A stretch of DNA of 5,881 nt, from contig JAEHDO010000496.1 in the NCBI GenBank assembly GCA_016880375.1, forward strand, positions 1 through 5,881. The letters are read 5' to 3'. Shown here one piece after another: positions 1-5,881 of this stretch. Under the pieces are notes generated by a model that did not search any database, was not told the DNA's origin, and worked only from the letters and a program-made list of their open reading frames with translations. The translations under genes were made by a program, and so were the position numbers. Each line of letters opens with the position of its first letter. Within the stretch, counting starts at the first letter, position 1. This stretch comes from Betaproteobacteria bacterium (lineage in GTDB: Bacteria; Pseudomonadota; Gammaproteobacteria; Burkholderiales; Rhodocyclaceae).

Positions 1-907
1 CTACATCGCCGGCACCATCATCAAGCCAAAGCTCGGCCTGCGCCCGGAGCCCTTCGCCAAGGCGGCCTACCAGTTCTGGCTCGGCGGCGACTTCATCAAG
101 AACGACGAGCCGCAGGGCAACCAGGTGTTCTGCCCGGCCAAGAAGGTCTACCCGCTGGTCTACGACGCGATGAAGCGCGCCATGGACGAGACCGGCGAAG
201 CCAAGATCTTCTCCGCCAACATCACCGCCGACGATCATTACGAAATGATCGCCCGCGGCGAATTCATCCTCGAAACCTTCGGGCCCGACGCCGACAAGGT
301 GGCCTTCCTGGTCGACGGCTACGTCGGCGGCCCCGGCATGGTCACCACCGCCCGCCGCAACTTCGCCGGACAGTACCTGCACTACCACCGCGCCGGCCAC
401 GGCGCCGTCACCTCGCCCTCGGCCAAGCGCGGCTATACCGCCTACGTGCTGGCCAAGATGTCGCGTCTGCAAGGTGCTTCCGGCATCCACGTCGGCACCA
501 TGGGCTACGGCAAGATGGAAGGCGATAAGGACGACCGCGCCATCGCCTACATCATCGAGCGAGACAGCTATACCGGCCCCGCCTATCACCAGGAGTGGTA
601 CGGCATGAAGCCGACCACGCCGATCATCTCCGGCGGCATGAACGCGCTGCGCCTGCCCGGCTTCTTCGAGAACCTCGGCCACGGCAACGTCATCAACACC
701 GCCGGCGGCGGCGCCTACGGCCATATCGATTCGCCGGCCGCCGGCGCCAAGAGCCTGCGCCAGGCCTATGAGTGCTGGAAGACGGGCGCCGATCCGATCC
801 AGTACGCCAAGGAACACAAGGAATTCGCCCGCGCCTTCGAGTCCTTCCCCAAGGATGCCGACCAGATATTCCCCGGCTGGCGCGACAAGCTCGGCGTGCA
901 CAAGTAA
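1..907 (+). CDS. cbbM: Form II ribulose-bisphosphate carboxylase large subunit CbbM (5'-truncated by window)
   Basis: This is the C-terminal 301 residues of RuBisCO, which carboxylates (and oxygenates) ribulose 1,5-bisphosphate in the cytoplasm. The gene enters from the left edge; the first whole codon is at 2 and the stop is TAA at 905-907. Visible residue 8 (Lys, in [10 protein letters not shown]) falls on catalytic Lys166 of the Rhodospirillum rubrum enzyme. With that offset of 158 the other key residues also fit: Lys33 = carbamylated Lys191, Asp35/Glu36 = Mg ligands 193/194, His129 = His287, and Lys171 of loop 6 ([10 protein letters not shown]) = Lys329. The match without indels implies a full length near 459 residues, normal for form II. 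The C-terminus ([12 protein letters not shown]) is also form II-like. Form II enzymes have no small subunit, and none is seen. The downstream cbbQ and cbbO encode its likely activase. The catalytic residues look intact, so I expect an active enzyme. Roughly the first 158 residues lie outside the window. Confidence 0.98.
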   Translation, partial: YIAGTIIKPKLGLRPEPFAKAAYQFWLGGDFIKNDEPQGNQVFCPAKKVYPLVYDAMKRAMDETGEAKIFSANITADDHYEMIARGEFILETFGPDADKVAFLVDGYVGGPGMVTTARRNFAGQYLHYHRAGHGAVTSPSAKRGYTAYVLAKMSRLQGASGIHVGTMGYGKMEGDKDDRAIAYIIERDSYTGPAYHQEWYGMKPTTPIISGGMNALRLPGFFENLGHGNVINTAGGGAYGHIDSPAAGAKSLRQAYECWKTGADPIQYAKEHKEFARAFESFPKDADQIFPGWRDKLGVHK

Positions 908-911
908 TATT

Positions 912-926
912 CGCGAAAAATTCGCG
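912..926. repeat. Short palindrome just after the cbbM stop
   Basis: CGCGAA at 912-917 and TTCGCG at 921-926 are perfect inverted repeats around an AAA loop, starting 5 bases after the cbbM stop. On RNA this makes a 6-bp hairpin 12 bases before the stem of the intrinsic terminator. There is no T tract behind it, so it is not a terminator itself. It could protect the 3' end of the cbbM message or be an operator for an unknown regulator; both are inference. Confidence 0.4.
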
Positions 927-938
927 CCCGGCTCACAC

Positions 939-962
939 TCCCCGCTCCGGCGGGGATTTTTT
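939..962 (+). terminator. Intrinsic terminator between cbbM and cbbQ
   Basis: The arms TCCCCGC (939-945) and GCGGGGA (950-956) pair perfectly over 7 bp around the loop TCCG. The loop closed by a C-G pair reads C(UCCG)G in RNA, which belongs to the very stable UNCG tetraloop class. Six T residues follow at once (957-962). This is a textbook rho-independent terminator 31 bases after the cbbM stop. It should end or attenuate transcripts from the cbbM promoter, so that cbbQ and cbbO get less read-through than RuBisCO. Confidence 0.85.
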
Positions 963-989
963 CCCGGGAAAACCCGACTCTTTTGATCG

Positions 990-997
990 GATAAAGC
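990..997 (+). promoter_or_regulatory. Weak cbbQ translation-start leader, GATAAAGC
   Basis: The octamer GATAAAGC sits one base before the cbbQ ATG at 999. The only Shine-Dalgarno-like bases are GGA at 989-991, 7 bases from the ATG, so ribosome binding looks weak. The same octamer occurs at exactly the same distance before cbbO. Confidence 0.4.
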
Positions 998-998
998 C

Positions 999-1802
999 AT
1001 GGCGAACAAAGAGCAGTTTCTGGTCAAGGCGGAACCCTACTATCAAGTGCAGGGGCAGGAAGTGGCGCTCTATGAGGCCGCCTACCACGCCCGCCTGCCG
1101 GTCATGGTCAAGGGCCCTACCGGCTGCGGCAAGTCGCGCTTTGTCGAGTACATGGCCTGGAAACTAGGCCGGCCGCTGATCACCGTGGCCTGCAACGAGG
1201 ACATGACGGCCAGCGATCTGGTCGGCCGCTACCTGCTCGACGCCAACGGCACGCGCTGGCTCGACGGGCCGCTGACCACCGCTGCGCGCATCGGCGCCAT
1301 CTGCTACCTGGACGAGATCGTCGAGGCGCGCCAGGACACCACCGTGGTGATCCACCCGCTGACCGATCATCGCCGCACGCTGCCGCTGGACAAGAAGGGC
1401 GAACTGATCGAGGCGCACGCGGATTTCCAGCTGGTGATCTCCTACAACCCAGGTTACCAAAGCCTGATGAAGGACCTCAAGCAGTCGACCAAACAGCGCT
1501 TCACCGCCTTCGATTTCGACTACCCGGAGGCGACGCTGGAAGCGCAGATTGTCGCGCGGGAAACCGGGATCGACCAGACCGTCGCGGCCCAGTTGGTCAA
1601 GGTCGCCCAGACCGCGCGCAACCTCAAGGGCCATGGCCTCGACGAGGGGGTGTCGACGCGCCTGATCGTCTACGCCGCGACGCTGATCGGGAAGGGCGTG
1701 ACGCCGCGCGACGCCTGCCGCATGGCGATGGTGCGGCCGATCACCGACGATGCCGACATCCGCGCCACGCTCGACCACGCCATCGACGCGACCTTCGCTT
1801 GA
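999..1802 (+). CDS. cbbQ: RuBisCO activase AAA+ ATPase subunit CbbQ (MoxR family)
   Basis: CbbQ is the hexameric motor of the CbbQO RuBisCO activase, using ATP to remodel inhibited RuBisCO and release tight-binding sugar phosphates. The 267-residue length is normal for the family. The AAA+ core spans about residues 30-180. It has Walker A GPTGCGKS at 39-46, Walker B ICYLDE at 101-106 with Asp105/Glu106, a MoxR-type hairpin region near 125-140, sensor 1 Asn150 in SYNP, a likely arginine finger Arg167, and a sensor 2-type Arg221 in GVSTRL. The CbbQ C-terminal helical domain fills roughly 180-267. No residue needed for ATP hydrolysis is missing. ATG 999 is chosen because the family N-terminus fits and the terminator lies just upstream. 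The gene follows cbbM by 91 bases and precedes cbbO by 33. NorQ and other MoxR ATPases are related, but the flanking cbbM and cbbO settle the assignment. Confidence 0.96.
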   Translation: MANKEQFLVKAEPYYQVQGQEVALYEAAYHARLPVMVKGPTGCGKSRFVEYMAWKLGRPLITVACNEDMTASDLVGRYLLDANGTRWLDGPLTTAARIGAICYLDEIVEARQDTTVVIHPLTDHRRTLPLDKKGELIEAHADFQLVISYNPGYQSLMKDLKQSTKQRFTAFDFDYPEATLEAQIVARETGIDQTVAAQLVKVAQTARNLKGHGLDEGVSTRLIVYAATLIGKGVTPRDACRMAMVRPITDDADIRATLDHAIDATFA

Positions 1803-1826
1803 AAGTCAGCGCCGGCGATACGGCGA

Positions 1827-1834
1827 GATAAAGC
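1827..1834 (+). promoter_or_regulatory. cbbO translation-start leader, GATAAAGC
   Basis: GATAAAGC recurs here one base before the cbbO ATG at 1836, matching the cbbQ leader in sequence and distance. The upstream bases GGCGAG (1822-1827) are a poor Shine-Dalgarno. The octamer supports ATG 1836 as the true start. Confidence 0.4.
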
Positions 1835-1835
1835 G

Positions 1836-4160
1836 ATGCCGACCGGAATCCGCCCTGTCACCGATGCCCGCCAGCGGCAGATGGCGCATCCGCAGGTACA
1901 GGCCTGGTGGCAGGCGCTCGACTGCGGCTTCGCGCCGGTGGCCGATGTCTTCGAGGAATGCCTCTATGAAGCCCTGAGCAGCTTCGACAAGGCGCAGATT
2001 GAGGCCTACATCGGGGCCGCGCGCTTCATCGGCAAGCTCGGACGCGGACCGGAACCGCTGCTGGCCTTCCTCGAGGAGTGGCCGGCGGTGGCGATGGCCG
2101 CCAGCGGCGATCAGGAACCCTTGCTGCCGCAAGTGATGGGCGCCATCCGCGCGATGCAGAAATCGCCCAACAGCGCCGCCATCACGCCCTTTCTGCAAAC
2201 CCTCGCGGCGGTGGCGAGGCGCCTGCAATCGGCCGAGCAGATCGAGCTCTACATCGACATTGCGCTGAACCTGATGGCGCGCACCTCGGGGTCGATCCAC
2301 GGCCACCACACCACCTTTGCCAGTCCCGGCCTGCCGGCGTTCTTCGAGCAGGCGCCGCGCCTGCTCGGCCTGTTATCGACGGCGGGCCTGCGGAACTGGA
2401 CCGAATTCGGCATCCGCAACCACGGCAGCCACCCTGAGCGCCAGGTCGAGTATTTCGCACTGAAGTCGGCCGACAGCCGCGCGGTGCTGCAGCGCGAACG
2501 CCACGGCACGCTGTTCGCGGACGTAGAGCGGACGCTCGATCTCTACTTGCGGGCACTTTGGCGCGACAGCGAGCTGCTGGTGCCCTATTCGACCGCTTTC
2601 GATGAATTGCGCCGGCCCGTTCCCTATTACGACAAGCTGGGCATGCGCGTGCCGGACGTGTTCGACGATGCCCATGGCCCCCGCGGCGCCGTCAGCGGCC
2701 TCGATCGCTATCGTGCCGTGCTGGCCCATATGGTCGGCCACCGCCGCTGGAGCACCGCGCAGATCGCCGACAACTGGAGCCCGTTCCAGCGCATGGCCGT
2801 CGAGTTCTTCGAGGACTGCCGCATCGAGACCCTGCTGATTCGCGAATATCCCGGCCTGCGCCGCATTTTCCTCGCCCTGCATCCGCAACCGCGGCAGGAT
2901 GCCTGCGATCCGGAAACCACCTCATGCCTGCGCCACCGCCTGGCGATGCTCTCGCGTGCCCTGCTCGATCCCGCACACGGTTACACCGACCCGGTTCTGC
3001 TCGCTTTCGTGCAGCGCTTTCACGAACTCCTGTCCGCAGGCGAATCCGGCACCGCGGAAATCGCCGCACTGGCACTCGCCTATGTCACGCAGACCCGCCG
3101 CCCGAGCGACCAGCTGGCCACGATTCATTTCGACGATACGGTCATCGACTACCGCGACGACAATCGCCAGTTGTGGAAATTCATCGAGGAAGGCGACGAA
3201 GAGGAGGCCTTCGATGCCGAGCGCAAGCTTGAGCCCGGCGAGGCGTTGCGCGGCCTGCCGCCGCGCCGCTACCCGGAATGGGATGACGCCAGCCAGACCT
3301 ATCGTCCCGACTGGGTCAGCGTCTATGAAGCCTTGCATGCCAGCGGCAGCGCGGCCGACATAGACCGCCTGTTGCAAAAGCATGCCGCGCTGGCCAAACA
3401 CCTCAAGCGGCTGCTCGACCTGCTCAAGCCGCAGGACAAGGTGCGCATCCGCCATCAGGAAGAGGGCAGCGACCTCGATCTCGACGTCGCCATCGGCTCG
3501 CTGATCGATTTCAAAAGCGGCGCCACACCCGACCCGCGCATCAACATGAGCCACCGCACCGACGGACGGGACATCAGCGTTCTGCTGCTGCTCGACCTGT
3601 CCGAGTCGCTCAACGAAAAAGTGGCGGGCGCGGGCAGCGCAACCGGGCAGACTGTCCTCGAACTCAGCCAGGAAGCCGTCTCGCTGCTCGCCTGGGCCAT
3701 CGATTGCCTCGGCGACCCCTGTGCCATCGCCGGCTTCCATTCGAACACCCGCCACGAGGTCCGCTACCAGCACATCAAGGGGTTTTCCGAGCGCTGGGAC
3801 GATGTCGTCAAGGCGCGGCTTGCGGCAATGAGCGCGGGCTGGTCCACCCGCATGGGCGCCGCGTTGCGCCACGCCGGCCACTATCTCGAGGCACGACGGG
3901 CCGACAAGAAGATCCTGCTGCTGCTGACCGACGGCGAACCGGCTGATGTCGATGTCACCGAACCCGGTCACCTGCGGGCAGATGCACGCAAGGCGGTCGA
4001 GGAGCTGTCCGCCCGGGGGGTCGACACCTTCTGTCTCAGCCTGGACCCAAAGGCCGACGATTACGTGCGCAGCATTTTTGGCAAGCGTCATCTCGTGCTC
4101 GACCGGGTGGAACAACTGCCCGAGCGGCTGCCGCTCCTCTATATGGCGCTGACCCGGTAA
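1836..4160 (+). CDS. cbbO: RuBisCO activase adaptor CbbO, von Willebrand factor A domain protein
   Basis: CbbO is the large adaptor that joins the CbbQ ring and contacts RuBisCO through its VWA domain. The 774-residue length is normal. The N-terminal half (about 1-450) is the helical, CbbO-specific region and has no catalytic motif I recognise. An acidic run (EEGDEEEAFD, 451-460) precedes a charged linker. The C-terminal VWA domain runs from about 578 to 774 and has a complete metal-ion-dependent adhesion site: DLSES at 587-591 (Asp587, Ser589, Ser591), Thr671 in WSTRMG, and Asp699 in LLTDGE. I see no signal peptide or membrane segment, so it should be cytoplasmic. The start is 33 bases after the cbbQ stop, so the two are almost surely co-transcribed. 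NorD-type proteins share the architecture, but the cbbM-cbbQ context points to CbbO. In-frame TTG/TTA leucine codons are more frequent than in the flanking CBB enzymes, which may mean lower expression. Confidence 0.95.
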   Translation: MPTGIRPVTDARQRQMAHPQVQAWWQALDCGFAPVADVFEECLYEALSSFDKAQIEAYIGAARFIGKLGRGPEPLLAFLEEWPAVAMAASGDQEPLLPQVMGAIRAMQKSPNSAAITPFLQTLAAVARRLQSAEQIELYIDIALNLMARTSGSIHGHHTTFASPGLPAFFEQAPRLLGLLSTAGLRNWTEFGIRNHGSHPERQVEYFALKSADSRAVLQRERHGTLFADVERTLDLYLRALWRDSELLVPYSTAFDELRRPVPYYDKLGMRVPDVFDDAHGPRGAVSGLDRYRAVLAHMVGHRRWSTAQIADNWSPFQRMAVEFFEDCRIETLLIREYPGLRRIFLALHPQPRQDACDPETTSCLRHRLAMLSRALLDPAHGYTDPVLLAFVQRFHELLSAGESGTAEIAALALAYVTQTRRPSDQLATIHFDDTVIDYRDDNRQLWKFIEEGDEEEAFDAERKLEPGEALRGLPPRRYPEWDDASQTYRPDWVSVYEALHASGSAADIDRLLQKHAALAKHLKRLLDLLKPQDKVRIRHQEEGSDLDLDVAIGSLIDFKSGATPDPRINMSHRTDGRDISVLLLLDLSESLNEKVAGAGSATGQTVLELSQEAVSLLAWAIDCLGDPCAIAGFHSNTRHEVRYQHIKGFSERWDDVVKARLAAMSAGWSTRMGAALRHAGHYLEARRADKKILLLLTDGEPADVDVTEPGHLRADARKAVEELSARGVDTFCLSLDPKADDYVRSIFGKRHLVLDRVEQLPERLPLLYMALTR

Positions 4161-4162
4161 AC

Positions 4163-4189
4163 ATAAGAGTTTTCTTATTCGTTCCATAA
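4163..4189. promoter_or_regulatory. Putative CbbR (LysR-type) operator upstream of cbbP
   Basis: TTAT (4175-4178), seven bases, then ATAA (4186-4189) is a perfect interrupted dyad containing the T-N11-A core (T4176, A4188) typical of LysR-type regulators such as CbbR. A second inverted repeat, ATAAGA (4163-4168) with TCTTAT (4173-4178), shares the central half-site, giving three half-sites in 27 bases. The tract is AT-rich in otherwise GC-rich DNA and lies about 110 bases before the cbbP start, a usual place for activator binding. CbbR binding is inference. Confidence 0.45.
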
Positions 4190-4195
4190 CAATTT

Positions 4196-4226
4196 TTGAA
4201 TGGTACTTATGCATCGTCCCGATTAC
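4196..4226 (+). promoter_or_regulatory. Weak candidate promoter for cbbP-cbbT
   Basis: TTGAAT at 4196-4201 resembles a -35 box (four of six consensus bases), and GATTAC at 4221-4226 is a poor -10 candidate with a 19-base spacer. Neither is convincing alone, as would fit an activator-dependent promoter. The position, just downstream of the LysR-type dyad and 70-100 bases before cbbP, is the main support. Confidence 0.25.
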
Positions 4227-4233
4227 AGTCCCG
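4216..4233 (+). repeat. Tandem GTCCCG repeat, 12-base period
   Basis: GTCCCG occurs at 4216-4221 and again at 4228-4233, each followed by an AT-rich tetramer (ATTA, then TTAT). The two copies are about one helical turn apart, between the candidate operator and the cbbP start. This may be a protein-binding repeat or chance. Confidence 0.25.
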
Positions 4234-4286
4234 TTATCGTCGGCCCCCGCCCAGCGCGGCGCCGTCCAGGCATTCATCCAATCCGC

Positions 4287-4292
4287 AGGGAG
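4287..4292 (+). promoter_or_regulatory. Ribosome binding site of cbbP
   Basis: AGGGAG lies 6 bases before ATG 4299. It is clearly better than the leaders of cbbQ and cbbO and fixes the cbbP start. Confidence 0.7.
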
Positions 4293-4298
4293 TGAGTC

Positions 4299-5174
4299 AT
4301 GTCCGCCAAGCATCCCGTCATCGCCATCACCGGCTCCTCCGGCGCCGGCACCAGCACGGTCAAGAAATCCTTCGAGCACATCTTTCGCCGCGAAAGCATC
4401 CTGGCCGCCGTCATCGAGGGCGACAGCTTCCACAAGTACGACCGCGAGGAGATGAAGAAGGCCATCCAGATGTCGGAGAAGGCCGGCGTCTGCGAGCACA
4501 TCAGCCACTTCGGGCCCGAAGCCAACCTCTTCGAGGGAATCGAGGCCCTCTTCAAGGGCTATGGCGAAACCGGCACCGGCAAGCGCCGCTACTACCTGCA
4601 CAACGAGGCGGAAGCCGAGCCGTGGAAGCAGAAGCCCGGCACCTTCACGCCCTGGGAGGACCTGCCGCCGGACACCGACTTCCTGTTCTACGAAGGCCTG
4701 CACGGCGGCGTCAAGACCGAGACGGTGGACGTCGCCCGCCATACCGACCTGCTGGTCGGCGTGGTGCCGACGGTCAACCTCGAGTGGATCCAGAAGATCC
4801 ACCGCGACACCAGCACGCGCGGCTACTCGGTCGAGGCGGTGACGCAGACCATCCTGCGCCGCATGTACGACTACGTGCACTACATCACGCCGCAGTTCTC
4901 GCGCACCCACATCAACTTCCAGCGCGTGCCGGTGGTGGACACCTCCAACCCCTTCATCGCCCGCGACATCCCGACACTGGACGAGTCCTTCGTCGTGATC
5001 CGCTACCGCGATCCGCACGGCGTGGACTTCCCTTACCTGCTGACCATGATCCACGATTCCTTCATGTCGCGGCCGAACTGCATCGTCGTGCCCGGCGGCA
5101 AGATGGAACTGGCCATGCAGCTCGTCCTCACCCCGCTGATCCTGCAGTTGATGGGCAAGCGCAAGAAGGCCTGA
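4299..5174 (+). CDS. cbbP: Phosphoribulokinase CbbP (class I, bacterial)
   Basis: CbbP phosphorylates ribulose 5-phosphate with ATP to give ribulose 1,5-bisphosphate, the RuBisCO substrate. The 291-residue length is that of the proteobacterial, octameric class. The P-loop GSSGAGTS spans 12-19. The motif [10 protein letters not shown] holds Asp42, His45 and Arg49, at the same numbers as the catalytic and substrate residues of the Rhodobacter sphaeroides enzyme. The Walker B-type Glu132 in FYEGLHGG, and Lys166, Arg169, Asp170 and Arg174 near [12 protein letters not shown], lie one position beyond their R. sphaeroides counterparts. The Arg187-Arg188 pair matches residues implicated there in NADH activation, so allosteric control by NADH is likely. 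The pair of cysteines behind thioredoxin control of the plant enzyme is not evident; Cys65 is in a different context. The start is set by AGGGAG 6 bases upstream. It sits 138 bases after cbbO, behind an operator-like AT-rich region, and 92 bases before cbbT. Confidence 0.98.
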   Translation: MSAKHPVIAITGSSGAGTSTVKKSFEHIFRRESILAAVIEGDSFHKYDREEMKKAIQMSEKAGVCEHISHFGPEANLFEGIEALFKGYGETGTGKRRYYLHNEAEAEPWKQKPGTFTPWEDLPPDTDFLFYEGLHGGVKTETVDVARHTDLLVGVVPTVNLEWIQKIHRDTSTRGYSVEAVTQTILRRMYDYVHYITPQFSRTHINFQRVPVVDTSNPFIARDIPTLDESFVVIRYRDPHGVDFPYLLTMIHDSFMSRPNCIVVPGGKMELAMQLVLTPLILQLMGKRKKA

Positions 5175-5191
5175 CGCCGCCCGCCGAACTA

Positions 5192-5210
5192 CCAAAACCG
5201 CCCGGTTTGG
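5192..5210. repeat. Small dyad in the cbbP-cbbT gap
   Basis: AAACC (5195-5199) and GGTTT (5204-5208) are inverted repeats around GCCC. The overlapping pair CCAAA (5192-5196) and TTTGG (5206-5210) gives an alternative fold. No T tract follows, so it is not an intrinsic terminator, and transcription probably continues into cbbT. Confidence 0.3.
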
Positions 5211-5212
5211 AA

Positions 5213-5218
5213 GATAAT
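5213..5218 (+). promoter_or_regulatory. Isolated -10-like hexamer upstream of cbbT
   Basis: GATAAT matches the sigma-70 -10 consensus at five of six bases and lies 48 bases before the cbbT ATG. The bases 17 upstream (TACCAA) are not a recognisable -35 box, and there is no extended TGn element. It may be a weak internal promoter. Confidence 0.22.
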
Positions 5219-5254
5219 TCACGGTTTTCCAGCGGGCCCACTGATCCAGGAAAC

Positions 5255-5261
5255 AAGGGGA
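5255..5261 (+). promoter_or_regulatory. Ribosome binding site of cbbT
   Basis: AAGGGGA lies 5 bases before ATG 5267 and supports that start over the internal ATG at codon 28. Confidence 0.65.
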
Positions 5262-5266
5262 AACAG

Positions 5267-5881
5267 ATGTCCACCCAGAGCGCCACTTTCAGCGACTTCG
5301 AGACGCCCGTGTTCAACAGCCTGACCAGCGCCATCCGCGCCCTCGCCATGGACGCGGTGGAGAAAGCCAAATCCGGCCATCCCGGCGCCCCCATGGGCAT
5401 GGCGGAAATCGCCGAGGTGCTGTGGAACCACCACCTGCGCCACAACCCGGCCAACCCGAAGTGGGCCGACCGCGACCGCTTCGTGCTCTCCAACGGCCAT
5501 GGCTCGATGCTGATCTACGCCCTGCTGCACCTGACGGGCTACGACGTCTCCATCGACGACATCAAGCAGTTCCGCCAGCTGCATTCGAAAACGCCGGGGC
5601 ATCCCGAGTACGGCTACACGCCGGGCGTCGAGACCACCACCGGCCCGCTCGGCCAGGGCATCACCAACGCCGTCGGCATGGCCATGGCGGAGAAGCTGCT
5701 CGCCGCCGAATTCAACCGGCCCGGCCACGAGATCGTCGACCACCGCACCTACGCCTTCCTCGGCGACGGCTGCCTGATGGAAGGCATCTCGCACGAAGCC
5801 TGCGCGCTGGCCGGCACCTGGGGCCTGGGCAAGCTGACCGCCTTCTGGGACGACAACGGCATCTCCATCGACGGCCATGTC
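5267..5881 (+). CDS. cbbT: Transketolase CbbT, N-terminal part (3'-truncated by window)
   Basis: Transketolase moves two-carbon ketol units between sugar phosphates, using thiamine diphosphate, to rebuild pentose phosphates in the CBB and pentose phosphate pathways. The 205 codons here open at ATG 5267 and run uninterrupted to the last base, about the first 30% of a roughly 670-residue enzyme. The protein follows E. coli TktA closely with a 12-residue N-terminal extension: His38 in [10 protein letters not shown] (E. coli His26), His78 in SNGHGS (His66), the TTTGPLGQG loop at 123-131, and the cofactor and metal motif GDG at 166-168 followed by Asn197 in DDNGIS. The cofactor-domain residues checked are present; the pyrimidine domain and C-terminus lie outside. 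It begins 92 bases after cbbP with no terminator between, so the two probably form one operon. It could equally be named tkt; the cbb symbol rests on context. Confidence 0.96.
   Translation, partial: MSTQSATFSDFETPVFNSLTSAIRALAMDAVEKAKSGHPGAPMGMAEIAEVLWNHHLRHNPANPKWADRDRFVLSNGHGSMLIYALLHLTGYDVSIDDIKQFRQLHSKTPGHPEYGYTPGVETTTGPLGQGITNAVGMAMAEKLLAAEFNRPGHEIVDHRTYAFLGDGCLMEGISHEACALAGTWGLGKLTAFWDDNGISIDGHV

Noticed and set aside
1164..1778. A 204-codon open frame on the minus strand opposite cbbQ
   Set aside because: It covers the AAA+ core coding region and has a low-complexity, Arg/Gly/Asp-rich translation typical of antisense shadows.
4163..4178. ATAAGA-GTTT-TCTTAT as an intrinsic terminator of cbbO
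   Set aside because: The stem is almost all A-T pairs and no T run follows it; it is better explained as operator DNA.
4201..4213. Sigma-54-like GG...GC elements upstream of cbbP
   Set aside because: GG at 4202-4203 and GC at 4211-4212 are separated by 7 bases, whereas a -24/-12 promoter needs 10.
5192..5210. Terminator between cbbP and cbbT
   Set aside because: The stem is short and is followed by AAGATAATTC, not a T tract.
2922..5222. A 766-codon open frame on the minus strand opposite cbbO and cbbP
   Set aside because: It crosses two well-supported genes and their intergenic region, its translation resembles no family I know, and long antisense frames are expected opposite GC-rich codons with strong third-position bias.
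5219..5878. A 219-codon open frame on the minus strand opposite cbbT
   Set aside because: It lies over a transketolase reading frame with clear TktA-like motifs; it is a by-product of codon bias.
1..5881. Mobile elements, CRISPR arrays, tRNA or rRNA genes
   Set aside because: Apart from short gaps (33 to 138 bases), the whole window is filled by five metabolic genes; no transposase, terminal repeats, spaced direct-repeat array or tRNA-like fold was seen.

Overview
The window is a GC-rich, densely coding stretch in which every gene lies on the + strand and belongs to one pathway, the Calvin-Benson-Bassham (CBB) CO2-fixation cycle. The order is the 3' two thirds of cbbM (form II RuBisCO large subunit), cbbQ (MoxR-type AAA+ ATPase), cbbO (von Willebrand factor A protein), cbbP (phosphoribulokinase) and the 5' third of cbbT (transketolase, cut by the window end). 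The form II RuBisCO, the bacterial-type phosphoribulokinase, the E. coli-like transketolase and the high GC3 fit a facultatively or obligately autotrophic proteobacterium. A betaproteobacterium such as a Rhodocyclales, Thiobacillus or Gallionella relative is my best guess, but the genus cannot be fixed from this sequence, and an alpha- or gammaproteobacterial source is not excluded.

Layout. Positions 1-907 encode the catalytic barrel of RuBisCO with all the active-site residues I could check. Positions 908-998 hold a small palindrome and then a strong intrinsic terminator (939-962) that separates cbbM from its activase genes. Positions 999-1802 (cbbQ) and 1836-4160 (cbbO) are an activase pair 33 bases apart, and both start codons are preceded by the same octamer at the same distance. 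Positions 4161-4298 form the only clearly AT-rich island. It carries a LysR-type (CbbR-like) dyad and probably starts a second transcription unit. Positions 4299-5174 are cbbP, 5175-5266 a short leader with a small dyad, and cbbT runs from 5267 off the end.

How the genes work together. CbbP makes ribulose 1,5-bisphosphate, CbbM carboxylates it, and CbbT helps regenerate the pentose phosphates. CbbQ and CbbO together form a RuBisCO activase (known from Acidithiobacillus work) that removes inhibitory sugar phosphates from blocked RuBisCO sites. No carboxysome gene, small subunit, cbbX or cbbR is visible in the window.

I found no undescribed system. The points worth a second look are regulatory: the terminator between RuBisCO and its activase, the shared cbbQ/cbbO leader octamer, and the CbbR-like operator in front of cbbP.
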